Virus record (IMG/VR): IMGVR_UViG_3300042876_000541
Span: 1-35,926 of that record
Length of the DNA stretch: 35,926 nt
Source: a virus
Direction: 5' to 3' (one strand)
The stretch's first letter is position 1; each line of letters starts with the position of its first letter. Positions 1 through 7,893 of this stretch are shown here, piece by piece. Position numbers and translations under genes: made by a program. A model generated the notes under the pieces. That model searched no databases, was not told the DNA's origin, and saw only the letters and a list, made by a program, of their open reading frames with translations.

Positions 1-125
1 TATTCATTCAGAAGATTATTTAAATCGCAATTAAGGGGGCCAAAATGATTAGTACATATTTCTTTGCTGATTTTTTTGCCTGAAAATGGCTTTTCCTGCG
101 TTTTTTGCGGGATTTTCGGGGTAAG
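1..125. other. left flank, no gene seen
   Basis: This AT-rich stretch lies outside the left-end repeat. I see no credible coding region. It is probably host DNA or the outermost phage DNA; the exact boundary is not settled (see the left-end repeat). Confidence 0.4.
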
Positions 126-163
126 TGGGTGAAAGGTACAAAAAAATCAAATGTACATAAAAC
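126..163 (+). repeat. left phage end with one transposase-binding-type repeat
   Basis: Positions 142-163 hold a 22-bp unit with core ATCAAATGTACATAAAAC that is an exact inverted match to the middle repeat of the right end (35801-35822). This is the expected arrangement of MuA-type transposase sites. A TGG trinucleotide at 126 lies 33 nt from the ACAT of the unit. On the right, the complement of position 35860 also begins TGG and lies 33 nt from the ACAT of its outermost unit. Mu-like elements end in TG...CA, so 126 and 35860 are candidate termini. No 5-bp target duplication is visible (GTAAG on the left, AGAAA on the right), so the exact ends are inference. Confidence 0.6.
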
Positions 164-252
164 ACAAATCAACCTATGCCAGGTACATCCTTTCTGCGGC
201 TGTGTGTGGATAGGATGGATACCGGTAGCTAAAAACCCCCTATTCTACGCCT

Positions 253-277
253 AAAAACCCGCTAAACGGGTGCTTAA
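253..277 (-). terminator. terminator of the repressor gene
   Basis: Read on the minus strand, ACCCG and CGGGT form a 5-bp stem around a TTTAG loop (257-271) and are followed by TTTTAGG. It lies just past the stop of the leftward repressor gene, which fits a short intrinsic terminator. Confidence 0.5.
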
Positions 278-287
278 CAGCCATTTT

Positions 288-818
288 TTACCGTTTTTCC
301 TTACTTCTGGCTTCAAGATCGCTGATGCGGCTGTCCATGGTGCGTATGAGGCCCATCAGATGCCTAAACAGCGCCTCCTGCGCCTCCATGACCCCTTTCA
401 GGTCCTTAGAGAGCGCTCCGTAGTGCTCCTGGTGCTCTGCGACCTGGTGCGCGTCCGACTCGGGCACTTCATAGGGTTTTATGTACTTTTCATTTTCTTT
501 TTTGGTAATTAGACTACCCCTTAGACTACCCCTTTTTTGCTCAGAATAGACTACCCCCTTTTCACCTGATTTCTCGTCTTCTTTTGGCTGTTTTTTGAAG
601 TCAAAATCCCCTTGTTTTAGACGGTGTTCAAAATCTGACGGCGGATAGTAAAGAACTTCAAATGGAATGCTCAGATTTCTAACAAATTCCCTTAAAAAAT
701 CCATGTCCGGGCGCACCATATCTTTTTCAATCTGAGCAATAACTCCCCTGGACTTACCAGTCAATGCCGATAAATCAGCCTGGGTGAGGTTCCTGTGTCT
801 CCTGACCAAGGCGATCAT
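288..818 (-). CDS. XRE-family repressor (Mu c-like role)
   Basis: Predicted DNA-binding repressor of 176 aa. An XRE/HTH_3 domain fills residues 2-55, with the recognition region around RNLTQADLSALTGKSRGVIA. A charged linker and a helical, coiled-coil-like C-terminus (about 125-174) probably serve oligomerisation. I chose the ATG at 818. A longer TTG start at 878 would add 20 residues translated from operator-like repeats, and all three dyads lie cleanly upstream of the ATG. The gene runs opposite to the early operon, the classic lysogeny-switch position. The linker DNA holds three copies of GGGGTAGTCTA. No C-terminal protease domain is visible, so control by RecA-style cleavage is unlikely. 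Confidence 0.8.
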   Translation of the reverse strand: MIALVRRHRNLTQADLSALTGKSRGVIAQIEKDMVRPDMDFLREFVRNLSIPFEVLYYPPSDFEHRLKQGDFDFKKQPKEDEKSGEKGVVYSEQKRGSLRGSLITKKENEKYIKPYEVPESDAHQVAEHQEHYGALSKDLKGVMEAQEALFRHLMGLIRTMDSRISDLEARSKEKR

Positions 819-826
819 TTGCCCTA

Positions 827-845
827 TTGTTAGAAAATCTGACAA
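827..845. promoter_or_regulatory. operator-like dyad 1
   Basis: Sequence TTGTTAGAAAATCTGACAA. It is a near copy of two further 19-bp sites at 860 and 879. TTGTTAG and CTGACAA form an imperfect inverted repeat. It lies immediately upstream of the repressor ATG, so it is probably used for autoregulation. Confidence 0.6.
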
Positions 846-859
846 AAAAGATGAATTTT

Positions 860-878
860 TTGTTAGGAAAGTTTGCAA
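860..878. promoter_or_regulatory. operator-like dyad 2
   Basis: Sequence TTGTTAGGAAAGTTTGCAA, the most diverged of the three sites. It abuts dyad 3 directly, so proteins on the two sites would sit side by side. Confidence 0.5.
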
Positions 879-897
879 ATGTTAGAAAAGCTAACAA
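879..897. promoter_or_regulatory. operator-like dyad 3 (best symmetry)
   Basis: Sequence ATGTTAGAAAAGCTAACAA contains perfect 6-bp arms TGTTAG/CTAACA around AAAAG. It lies 34 bp before the first early gene and is the likeliest primary operator for the repressor or the Ner-like protein. Promoter boxes could not be assigned with confidence. Confidence 0.6.
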
Positions 898-921
898 TAA
901 TTGCAAAGTAATAATCAAATA

Positions 922-943
922 TAAATTCAAATGTACACAAAAA
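922..943 (+). repeat. internal copy of the phage-end repeat
   Basis: This 22-mer contains TTCAAATGTACACAAAAA and matches the left-end unit at 18 of 22 positions, in the same orientation. It covers the start codon of the Ner-like gene. It may be an internal transposase-binding site. Confidence 0.55.
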
Positions 944-1182
944 CGGACTTGGTAAAAGTAGACCGCGCCAGATTGATGGAACTCAGGAGATTGCTCCCGC
1001 ATGGCTCCATTGGCGAGATAGCCGAAGAACTCGGTATCACCCGCAATGCTGTCACCGATGTATTGAAGGGCAAGTGGATCAATCCCGACGTGATCGACCG
1101 CGCCGTCCTCAAGATCGAGGCACAAAAGCAGCGTGTACAAGCCATCCACGACAAAATAGACCGGGCAGTCAAGCAATCATGA
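931..1182 (+). CDS. Ner-like small HTH regulator
   Basis: An 83-aa protein with a central helix-turn-helix (about residues 24-48, IGEIAEELGITRNAVTDVLK) and a basic helical tail. Its place between the divergent repressor gene and the transposase gene matches Ner in Mu, which shuts down early and repressor transcription. The family assignment rests on position and the HTH, not on a known signature. Its TGA overlaps the transposase ATG (ATGA at 1179-1182), so the two are probably translationally coupled. The start codon lies inside an end-type repeat. Confidence 0.7.
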   Translation: MYTKTDLVKVDRARLMELRRLLPHGSIGEIAEELGITRNAVTDVLKGKWINPDVIDRAVLKIEAQKQRVQAIHDKIDRAVKQS

Positions 1183-3404
1183 ACAGCATGAGGATCATAC
1201 AAGGCAATCTTTATATGACTTGGCTGGACCTGTCAGCTTATGGGATGACTTCCAAGTTCCTAAGTAAGGTCACAACCGAACACCGCCAAGGCGCGCGGCC
1301 ATCCTACGCCAACATCCCCGACCCGGACGACAAGCGCGTATGCCTGGTGCACTACGACAGCATCCCCGAGGCTACACGCTTGGAGAAGGGTATCCCGCCC
1401 AAAGCGGAGCTTATCGCTCAGGAACTCATCGCCTCACGGCTCGAAATTGACCCCGCAGCCATGGAATTCTACCTACAGAATCCCAACAGCTTCCCGCAGG
1501 CCCGATTCTTTGCCCGATGTGCTGCCTACCTCATGCTGGCGGCACCGGTCACGGTATCACAGGCCCGAAAGGCTGGATTCACCGGAGTGGATGGCTACTA
1601 TCAAGCAGTGATGGAGATCATGACCAGGGAACAGCTTCCAGTCTGGAAAGTAACCAACCTAGACAGGTTTAAGCGGCGATTAAGTCCCTTTAAAATGGCG
1701 GTAAAACACCCTGGTGACGAGGATATCTATAAGGAGGCGCTTGTTTCCCTGATATCCAAAAAGTACGGGCTCAAAAACGCCTCCAAAGTCCGCGGCACCA
1801 ACAACCAGGCGGAGGAAATCCAAGCCACGATCATCAAGATCTACGCAGATCCGCGCAAGTTTACCCTAGAGGAAACCGAAATGGCCTACCTCAAGATTGC
1901 GGCCAAGAAGCACCAAGAGTATGTGCAGTCCAACGGCACCAAAGGCTGGGATCACAAGTGCTTCCTGACGCAGCAGACGATTGCCAACTTCCTCTACGAT
2001 CCAGCCAATCAGCAGGTATGGTACGCTTCCAGGCATGGCGAATCCGAGTATCGCAAGGTATTCGAGCGCAACACGAAGCGCATCGCGGCATCCTATGCCA
2101 ATGCCAAGTGGGTCATGGATGGCACACCACTGCACCGCTACTTCCAGGATGCGGACAGCGCCTACAATAGAATCCATATTTACTTCATAGTCGACGAATA
2201 CAGCTGGTGTATCCTGGGCGTGGGTGTCTCGCTCAATGGCGAATCATCAGGACAGGTGCTCAATGCCCTCCGTGCCGCTTCGCAAAATGCCGGACTCTAC
2301 GCTGGAGACGACAAACTCTACGTACCCTTCGAGATCCAGTCGGATAACTCCAGTGCCAACCAAACGCAGTTTGTGCAGGAAGCCATCGAGACCATCGGAG
2401 CCGTCTACCGTCCCGCCCGCGTGGGCAATGCCAAGGCCAAGATGGTCGAGCCGCTCAATAAGCACTTCTTCGCACGCTGGATGCGCTTCCGCGATGGATT
2501 CACCGGCTCAATGGGCATGTCTACCAAGCTCGACAACAAGGTCAACCAAGATAACCTTACCGACCTCGTCCGCCGCCGTCAGCTTCCCGATCAGGAGCGT
2601 ATCCTGGTGGAGCTTCAAGAGGATGTCATGAACTGGAACAATGACAAGACATGGAAGAATGAGGGTGTCGATCCTGATAAGGCCCTTTCTCCCATCGAAA
2701 AGTACCGGCTATCTCTGGCCGATACAGCCGACAGGCAAAAGACCATCACCGACGCGGCATCTGTCTATGCCTACTACTGGCAGCCGTCCAAGGCCAAGCA
2801 GGTCAAGGACGAGAGCAGCAAGGCCCGCAAGATGAAGACGGTACACATTCCGCAAGAATACAAGTACACCAACAACGGCATCCGCATCGAGCGCATCAGC
2901 CCTGTCACGGGCAAGAAGGTCATGCTCGAATTTGATGTCACAGATCCCGAGTTCAATGCAGCAAATATAGGTTGCTCATTCACCCTGCGCGTGGAGCCAC
3001 TGAACTATGACCACGCCTTCCTCTTCCGTGACGGTCGCCCCGTCACGGACAGAGAGGGAAGGTGGATCAAAGCCATCAACAAAGAGACCTTCCACTCCGC
3101 ACTTGCCGACCATACCGAAGGCGAGATGAAGAAAATCATGGAGCACGAAGCCATCAAGAAGACACAGAAGGCCCTGGGCATCTCCCGCATGGACTTCTTT
3201 GACATGAAGGCCACCGCGGCAGGCATCGACACCGGAGCAATCAAGAACCCAAGGCTATTTGGACAAAAGGAAACTACCGACGCGCTCAAGATCGCACAGT
3301 CAGAGCTATTGATCAATGGATCAAAGTACCATATCGAGGAACCTACCGAAGAGGTGGTAGAAATAGAGAAAAAGGAATCAAAGATAAACCGGTGGGAAGT
3401 ATAA
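1179..3404 (+). CDS. Mu-type DDE transposase (MuA-like)
   Basis: A 741-aa transposase that would join phage ends to target DNA for integration and replication. The catalytic rve-type core shows D314 in WVMDGTPLHRYF, D389 in IQSDNSSANQTQF and E424 in NAKAKMVEPLNKHF; the last two are 35 positions apart. The N-terminal third is expected to bind the 22-bp end repeats. A basic C-terminal part follows, where MuA-type proteins contact their ATPase. I chose ATG 1179 because it overlaps the upstream stop as ATGA; an upstream start at 1074 would add 35 unlikely residues out of frame with the Ner-like gene. The next gene encodes the partner ATPase. Confidence 0.92.
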   Translation: MNSMRIIQGNLYMTWLDLSAYGMTSKFLSKVTTEHRQGARPSYANIPDPDDKRVCLVHYDSIPEATRLEKGIPPKAELIAQELIASRLEIDPAAMEFYLQNPNSFPQARFFARCAAYLMLAAPVTVSQARKAGFTGVDGYYQAVMEIMTREQLPVWKVTNLDRFKRRLSPFKMAVKHPGDEDIYKEALVSLISKKYGLKNASKVRGTNNQAEEIQATIIKIYADPRKFTLEETEMAYLKIAAKKHQEYVQSNGTKGWDHKCFLTQQTIANFLYDPANQQVWYASRHGESEYRKVFERNTKRIAASYANAKWVMDGTPLHRYFQDADSAYNRIHIYFIVDEYSWCILGVGVSLNGESSGQVLNALRAASQNAGLYAGDDKLYVPFEIQSDNSSANQTQFVQEAIETIGAVYRPARVGNAKAKMVEPLNKHFFARWMRFRDGFTGSMGMSTKLDNKVNQDNLTDLVRRRQLPDQERILVELQEDVMNWNNDKTWKNEGVDPDKALSPIEKYRLSLADTADRQKTITDAASVYAYYWQPSKAKQVKDESSKARKMKTVHIPQEYKYTNNGIRIERISPVTGKKVMLEFDVTDPEFNAANIGCSFTLRVEPLNYDHAFLFRDGRPVTDREGRWIKAINKETFHSALADHTEGEMKKIMEHEAIKKTQKALGISRMDFFDMKATAAGIDTGAIKNPRLFGQKETTDALKIAQSELLINGSKYHIEEPTEEVVEIEKKESKINRWEV

Positions 3405-3479
3405 GGACGGAGCCCGCCAGCCCCGTCCCGCACTGATACCGATCGAGTACACAATCAGTAACCAAATCAAATCAAAACT

Positions 3480-4430
3480 ATGCAAAACGAACAGAAATCC
3501 AAGGTATCCGAGGCGGTCAACGCCTGGATCATCGAGGGAAACCCAGACCGCAGCCAAAATAAGCTGTGCGAACTCTCAGGCGTATCGCCTGTAATGGTCA
3601 AGGCTATTCGCCTTGGTGAGCTTACCTACAAGGCCAAAAAGGACTCCGATAAGGACATTGCCATCGCCGATCAGCACTACTACAAGCTGGCGGAGGCCGT
3701 CGGGCTGAAGTTTGAGCGGGAGATCCACTTCGCCAACAAGAACTACGAGACCGTTCACAACATCTGCCGCTATGCGCAGAGCAAGCACCGCCGCGGGATC
3801 ATCGACAGCGAGGACAGCGGAGCCGGCAAGACCTACAGCCTGGAAGCCTACGCCAGGCAAAACAAAAAGGCCATCTACATCAAGGCTACCAGCATGATGA
3901 AGGGCCGCGATCTCATCCAGAAGATCATGACCCAGCTCAATATCACCGCTGACGGCAAGCGTGCTGTCCGCCACCTGGAGCAAATCACGGAGAAGTTCAT
4001 CCAGCCCGGAGCGCTCATCATCATCGACGAACTCGAAGGTGCCAGCCCCGACATGTGGCGCGTCATCAAAGACATCGAGGATGCTACCTACCGCAAGATC
4101 GGCTTGATCATCTGTGGCAAGGGCTTGATCAATGAGATCAAGGTAGCCGCAGGCAAAGGCAAAAAACTCATGCCGCAGATCTGGCGCAGGTTCAAAAACA
4201 ATCAGATCCTGCTGAAGGCTCTCAACCGCAACAATGTGGCCGCGGCATGCAAGGAGCACGGCATTGAGGATGCCGGTGTGATCAAGCTCCTGTCCAGGCA
4301 TATTGAGGACTGGTCCCAACTCAATGAGTACATCAAGGACATCCACGACATCCTCATCAGCAAGGGGCAGGAAGTATCCGAGACAGTCATCAAGCAACTC
4401 TTTGAACTCGAAGAATATGCCAGCCATTAA
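3480..4430 (+). CDS. MuB/TnsC-like AAA+ transposition ATPase
   Basis: A 316-aa ATPase probably acting as target selector and transposase activator. Residues about 10-50 form an N-terminal HTH of the MuB kind (DRSQNKLCELSGVSPVMVKA). Walker A is DSGAGKTYS with K117, and Walker B is ALIIIDELE with D183 and E184. The C-terminal helical part (about 250-310) resembles the small lid domain. It follows the transposase after a 75-bp gap with the A/C-rich leader CCAAATCAAATC and no Shine-Dalgarno sequence. Its last codons overlap the next ORF. Confidence 0.88.
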   Translation: MQNEQKSKVSEAVNAWIIEGNPDRSQNKLCELSGVSPVMVKAIRLGELTYKAKKDSDKDIAIADQHYYKLAEAVGLKFEREIHFANKNYETVHNICRYAQSKHRRGIIDSEDSGAGKTYSLEAYARQNKKAIYIKATSMMKGRDLIQKIMTQLNITADGKRAVRHLEQITEKFIQPGALIIIDELEGASPDMWRVIKDIEDATYRKIGLIICGKGLINEIKVAAGKGKKLMPQIWRRFKNNQILLKALNRNNVAAACKEHGIEDAGVIKLLSRHIEDWSQLNEYIKDIHDILISKGQEVSETVIKQLFELEEYASH

Positions 4431-4818
4431 AAGAAACCCTGTAGCGCAGCAAATGATGGTCCTGCTAAAACTGGCAGCAATGCTAATGACTCGACCATAC
4501 GAGAAAAAAGAGCTCATGATTCTTTTAGCTCTCCATGAAAGGAACCTATACAGGAGGATCAGGGACTTGAAAGACCTCGGCTTTCAAGTACAGCAAGGAC
4601 GGGGAGAAAACTGGCAAATCACAGCCGTTAAGCCTCGCACATTTCAAATTATCAATCAAATCATCAATCCAAATCCACTATGTCAACTCTTCTCATCGCC
4701 TTCTTTGCTCTCGTCTCAGTATCAGCGATTGCATTCATCGCATTCAATATCGGCTACATTATCGGAGCCGGCAGATCAGAGACCGAAGTCATTGACTACT
4801 GTCTCCGCAAGCCGATGA
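4417..4818 (+). CDS. winged-helix-like small protein, overlong C-terminus
   Basis: A 133-aa reading frame from an ATG that overlaps the ATPase stop. Residues about 8-72 (VAQQMMVLLKLAAMLM, then HERNLYRRIRDLKDLGF) look like a small helix-turn-helix or winged-helix protein. The rest translates the A/C-rich leader (QIINQIIN) and then about 140 bp of the next gene in the wrong frame. A TAA in another frame at 4629 would end the protein just before the leader. An ancestral stop may have been lost through a 1-bp indel. Function unknown; a regulator is plausible. Confidence 0.55.
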   Translation: MPAIKRNPVAQQMMVLLKLAAMLMTRPYEKKELMILLALHERNLYRRIRDLKDLGFQVQQGRGENWQITAVKPRTFQIINQIINPNPLCQLFSSPSLLSSQYQRLHSSHSISATLSEPADQRPKSLTTVSASR

Positions 4819-4934
4819 ACACCACACCGGAGCTACTGCACGACCTCTATCCAGACCGTGAGCTGATGAATCCCGCCATCCAGCGGCCCTACCACCAAAA
4901 GAAAGAAGCACTCAAATCACTTGTCAAACTATGA
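4680..4934 (+). CDS. small single-pass membrane protein
   Basis: An 84-aa protein with an N-terminal hydrophobic segment (about residues 4-30, LLIAFFALVSVSAIAFIAF then IGYIIGAG) followed by a charged cytoplasmic-type tail. No family recognised. It starts after the leader ATCAATCCAAATCCACT, and its last codon overlaps the next ATG (ATGA), indicating an operon. Confidence 0.6.
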   Translation: MSTLLIAFFALVSVSAIAFIAFNIGYIIGAGRSETEVIDYCLRKPMNTTPELLHDLYPDRELMNPAIQRPYHQKKEALKSLVKL

Positions 4935-5278
4935 AATCAGAACTCGAACAACAAAACCAAGCAGGCTTCACCAAGCTCCCAGAGCAGGTGGAGCTGAAGG
5001 AATCCGAGGCCTTTGAGGCAGGCTACCAGTCAGCGGTAGAAGACGCGCTCCACGGCAGACTTGCCAAGGACGGCATCCACAACAGGGAGCAGGTAAAGGA
5101 ATTTATCGGCATCTACGGCACTGCGATCAAGCAGTCTATCCACGAGATCAAGGGCGTGTACAGGCTCGGCAGCGGTGCCGACGACGAGGACAGATTGTAC
5201 CACAGGATCATCCAAGAAGCCAATGCCAAGTTTGGAAGAATTCTCGATACGGATAGCCAAGCTGAATCGGAGATATAA
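4931..5278 (+). CDS. hypothetical phage protein
   Basis: A 115-aa acidic, mostly helical protein with no recognised domain. It is rich in Glu, Gln and Ala and lacks a signal peptide or membrane segment. Its ATGA overlap with the upstream gene supports the start. Confidence 0.6.
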   Translation: MKSELEQQNQAGFTKLPEQVELKESEAFEAGYQSAVEDALHGRLAKDGIHNREQVKEFIGIYGTAIKQSIHEIKGVYRLGSGADDEDRLYHRIIQEANAKFGRILDTDSQAESEI

Positions 5279-5290
5279 CTATCGCATGTC

Positions 5291-5686
5291 ATGCAGCAAG
5301 AGCAACAGAACCCCGGAACTCGAATGGATGGCGGAGCGCCAGGCGCGGATGCTGCTAGAGTTCGCAGCGCTTTCTCGTATCGCTTCATCCGAGACATCGA
5401 CGCTCTCCGAAAGAAGAGGCAGGCCATCACCAGAATGGCTGAAGAGGAAAGCAAAGCGGACAGCGCCGCTATCAAAGCGTCGATCAGAGAGGATATCTCG
5501 CTGGTACGCCAAGACTGCCGCAAGATCGAAGACAAGCTCAGCGCAGAGCTGAAGTGGGCTGAAGAGATGGTGAAGCACTACAGTGCTGCCATCCGAGAGA
5601 CATCGAACATGGAGGAAATAGCCTCGCACAACCAAAACCGCATGCTATTCCAGTACAAGGTCAACCAAATCAAAGAAGTACTATGA
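5291..5686 (+). CDS. hypothetical coiled-coil protein
   Basis: A 131-aa protein. From about residue 30 to the end it is strongly helical and charged (RDIDALRKKRQAITRMAEEE, ISLVRQDCRKIEDKLSAELK), which suggests a coiled coil. Its stop overlaps the next start (ATGA at 5683-5686). The N-terminal 30 residues are less convincing. Another frame starting at 5286 reads PELEWMAERQARMLLEF, which also looks protein-like, so a frameshift around 5340-5390 is possible. A Gam-like DNA-end protein would fit the position but is not shown by the sequence. Confidence 0.55.
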   Translation: MQQEQQNPGTRMDGGAPGADAARVRSAFSYRFIRDIDALRKKRQAITRMAEEESKADSAAIKASIREDISLVRQDCRKIEDKLSAELKWAEEMVKHYSAAIRETSNMEEIASHNQNRMLFQYKVNQIKEVL

Positions 5687-6009
5687 GCAAGGTCAAGCAA
5701 AACAAGAAAGGACACTACATCCTGACCATTAATGGCTACCAGTACTTGGAGATCGTCGACTTTGTGGATGCCATGCCAGGCTACCAGGCTAACAGCCAGT
5801 ACACAGCCCTTCAGCGGGTGTGGAACATCGTGCTTCAGAAGCTCAAGGACCGCTTTGTCATGCAGCCACGCGTGCTGGAGGATGAGATGAAAGTACCCTT
5901 CAGACAAGAGGAAGCAGTAGTCTTGACAGAGCTTTTCTTCCGCTTCAAGCCGCAGGACACCCTGCTCAATGGCATCATGCAGGACCTTCACCAGAAAATC
6001 GTAGGGTAA
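5683..6009 (+). CDS. hypothetical phage protein
   Basis: A 108-aa protein with a basic start (MSKVKQNKKGHYILTINGYQ) and a helical body. No family recognised. It overlaps the gene on each side by one to four bases (ATGA upstream, TAATG downstream), a tight operon arrangement. Confidence 0.6.
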   Translation: MSKVKQNKKGHYILTINGYQYLEIVDFVDAMPGYQANSQYTALQRVWNIVLQKLKDRFVMQPRVLEDEMKVPFRQEEAVVLTELFFRFKPQDTLLNGIMQDLHQKIVG

Positions 6010-6640
6010 TGGCAAGGGTATTAGGCATCAGCACGATCATCAACAAGCAGTACCGCGAGCTGGAGTTTGAGGGAGCTTGGCTGGACACATTTGGGAAGCC
6101 ATCAGATCCATTCACGATGCTGGTCTATGGCCACCCGAAGAACGGTAAGACCTCATTTATGATGCAGTTTGCGAAGTACCTGACCAAGTTCGGTAAGGTC
6201 TTTTACAACAGCATCGAAGAAGGAGACAGCAAGTCTATCCAGGATGCGATCATTCGCGCCAAGATGCAGGAGATCCCCGAGGGGAAGTTTATGCTCGGCA
6301 CAGGATACTACTACAAGCAAATGGTGGAGTACCTGAGCGGCACCAACCGCGGCAAGTTTGTCATCCTGGACAGCAGGGACTATATGAACCTGACTTCACA
6401 CCAGTGGAAGCAGCTTATTACCAAGTTTCCGCACAAGTGCTTCATCCTTATCTGCTGGGAGCAGGCAGGCAAGCCGCGGGCAAGTTTGCCAAGGATATCG
6501 AGTACATGGTGGACATCGTGGCGCATGTAGCACGCTACCGCGCCAAGGTACGCGGACGATTCGGCGGCGGTAAGGACTTCATCATCTGGGACGAAGGCAC
6601 CAAAAAAAACAGGACATCACCACAAGCATCACTATTCTGA
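6009..6640 (+). pseudogene. P-loop ATPase, frameshifted
   Basis: A RecA/AAA-like NTPase split over two frames. The first frame (6009-6530) carries Walker A GHPKNGKTS (K47) and a Walker B-like KFVILD (D121), then degenerates after WEQAGKPR. The frame ending at 6640 supplies the missing end (GKFAKDIEYMVDIVAHVARY and KDFIIWDEGTKK). Adding one G in the run at 6478-6480 restores an uninterrupted 210-aa protein that reads GKPRGKFAKD. This is a single-base deletion or a sequencing error; the site does not look like a known slippery sequence. The gene sits in the early operon, so a role in replication or recombination is plausible. Confidence 0.7.
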
Positions 6641-7038
6641 TGAAAACAAACATCCAACTCTGGACGGGCATCAGCCCTGAGGATCAGCAGGCGATCATGT
6701 TTGAGTCGGCGTACAGCTGGCTCGATGCGATCCTTGCAGAGGAGCCCTACGCACGGGAGCGCATTCCCCTTCAGCCTGCTTTCTGGGCATGGTGGCAGCG
6801 CGTATGGGAATCCATCGACCAAGCATTTGAGTCGAGTATATACATCGGACCATTCAGCGGCAAGGTGATGGTGCAGCTTCCGGGCTGTGCCTACCGATCC
6901 GCAGTGGACTCCGAGGAGCATCTGGCGGCAGTATGGAGGGACTTCCACCACGTCAGCCGCGTACCAGTCAATCTGCAAATCATCAATCAAACCATCAGAC
7001 AATCTATCCATGAACAAAAGTATCAGCGCCAGCACTAG
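6640..7038 (+). CDS. hypothetical phage protein
   Basis: A 132-aa acidic protein rich in Trp (AFWAWWQRVWES). No family recognised. The tail VNLQIINQTIRQSIHEQ translates the A/C-rich leader of the next gene and overlaps it by 29 bp. The functional protein may therefore end near residue 110. Confidence 0.55.
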   Translation: MKTNIQLWTGISPEDQQAIMFESAYSWLDAILAEEPYARERIPLQPAFWAWWQRVWESIDQAFESSIYIGPFSGKVMVQLPGCAYRSAVDSEEHLAAVWRDFHHVSRVPVNLQIINQTIRQSIHEQKYQRQH

Positions 7039-7225
7039 GGAACTCAAGCAGGGCTACATCGATCAGATCAATCACCTGCGCCACCCGGACAACAAGCACC
7101 GCAGCCGTGCATTCAGACACATCATTCCGCTGCGGCCATTGTACCGTCACGAGATCCAATTTGGATTATTGACAGAAGAAGAAAAACATAGAATTAAAAC
7201 AAAAATCAGTAGTAAAAACCCATGA
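7010..7225 (+). CDS. hypothetical basic small protein
   Basis: A 71-aa protein rich in Arg, His and Lys (NHLRHPDNKHRSRAFRHI). Nucleic acid binding is possible but unproven. I chose the ATG at 7010 because it follows the leader element CAATCAAACCATCAG; an upstream start would extend backwards into the preceding gene. The stop overlaps the next ATG. Confidence 0.55.
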   Translation: MNKSISASTRELKQGYIDQINHLRHPDNKHRSRAFRHIIPLRPLYRHEIQFGLLTEEEKHRIKTKISSKNP

Positions 7226-7878
7226 CAAATCCAATCAATATCGACAGCCTGAGTGCCGATCAGATCGAGCAGCTTCAGGCACAGTTGGCCAAGAAGGCGG
7301 AAGCAGAGCGCAAAGCGAAGCAAAAGGAAAAGGAAGCCTACGAGCGCAACCGTGACCGCAACATCAAGAAGGTCGTGGACTTCGCGCTAAAGATCTCCGA
7401 CAAGGTCAAGGCCGCCAAGCAGGATATCGCCCTCATGATGGAGGAGCAGCATGTAGCCCTCACGGAGTACGGCGGCATCCGGTCCAATAGCAAGGGCGGA
7501 TTCTCCGTCACCAGCTCCGACGGCATGATGCGCATCACCAGGACACGGGACACGGAGCCCTTCTGGGACGAGCGCGGCACCAAGGCTGTAGCCATGCTAA
7601 AGGAGTTTCTGGAGGACACCGCCAAGAAGCGAGACCAAAAGCTCTTCGAGATCCTTATGGGATTCCTCACCAGGAATGAAAAGGGAGACCTCGAATACGC
7701 GAAGGTATTCCACCTGATTAAGCACCGCGCCAGCTTCGACGATCCACGCTGGACGGAGGGGCTCGACCTGCTCCAAGAGTCCTTCAATATCAACCTCCGC
7801 GGCTACGGCTACGAGATCAGCGTCAAGGACACAGCCGGCAAGTGGCAAAAAGTAAACCTAAATTTCACTTCACTCTAA
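7222..7878 (+). CDS. DUF3164-like Mu-type phage protein
   Basis: A 218-aa protein with an N-terminal charged coiled coil (about 12-60, KKAEAERKAKQKEKEAYERN) and a mixed alpha/beta C-terminus (FWDERGTKAVAMLKEFLEDT, then LLQESFNINLRGYGYEISVK). The layout and sequence recall DUF3164 proteins, common in the early region of Mu-like phages and of unknown function. The assignment is from memory of the family, not a search. The next gene follows after the leader CCAAATCAAAACT. Confidence 0.6.
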   Translation: MTNPINIDSLSADQIEQLQAQLAKKAEAERKAKQKEKEAYERNRDRNIKKVVDFALKISDKVKAAKQDIALMMEEQHVALTEYGGIRSNSKGGFSVTSSDGMMRITRTRDTEPFWDERGTKAVAMLKEFLEDTAKKRDQKLFEILMGFLTRNEKGDLEYAKVFHLIKHRASFDDPRWTEGLDLLQESFNINLRGYGYEISVKDTAGKWQKVNLNFTSL

Positions 7879-7893
7879 AACCAAATCAAAACT

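Noticed and set aside
1074-1178. Longer N-terminus for the transposase
   Set aside because: It overlaps the Ner-like gene in another frame and reads as Arg/Gln-rich nonsense; ATG 1179 is coupled by ATGA.
3576-4517. A 313-codon open frame on the minus strand
   Set aside because: It mirrors the MuB-like ATPase gene, whose Walker motifs are on the plus strand; the minus product is Leu/Asp/Val-rich with no motif.
5175-5552. Alternative ORF overlapping the 5291 gene
   Set aside because: Its start lies deep in the previous gene and its end is not coupled to the next gene, whereas the 5291 frame ends in ATGA; only the part near 5286-5390 might be real.
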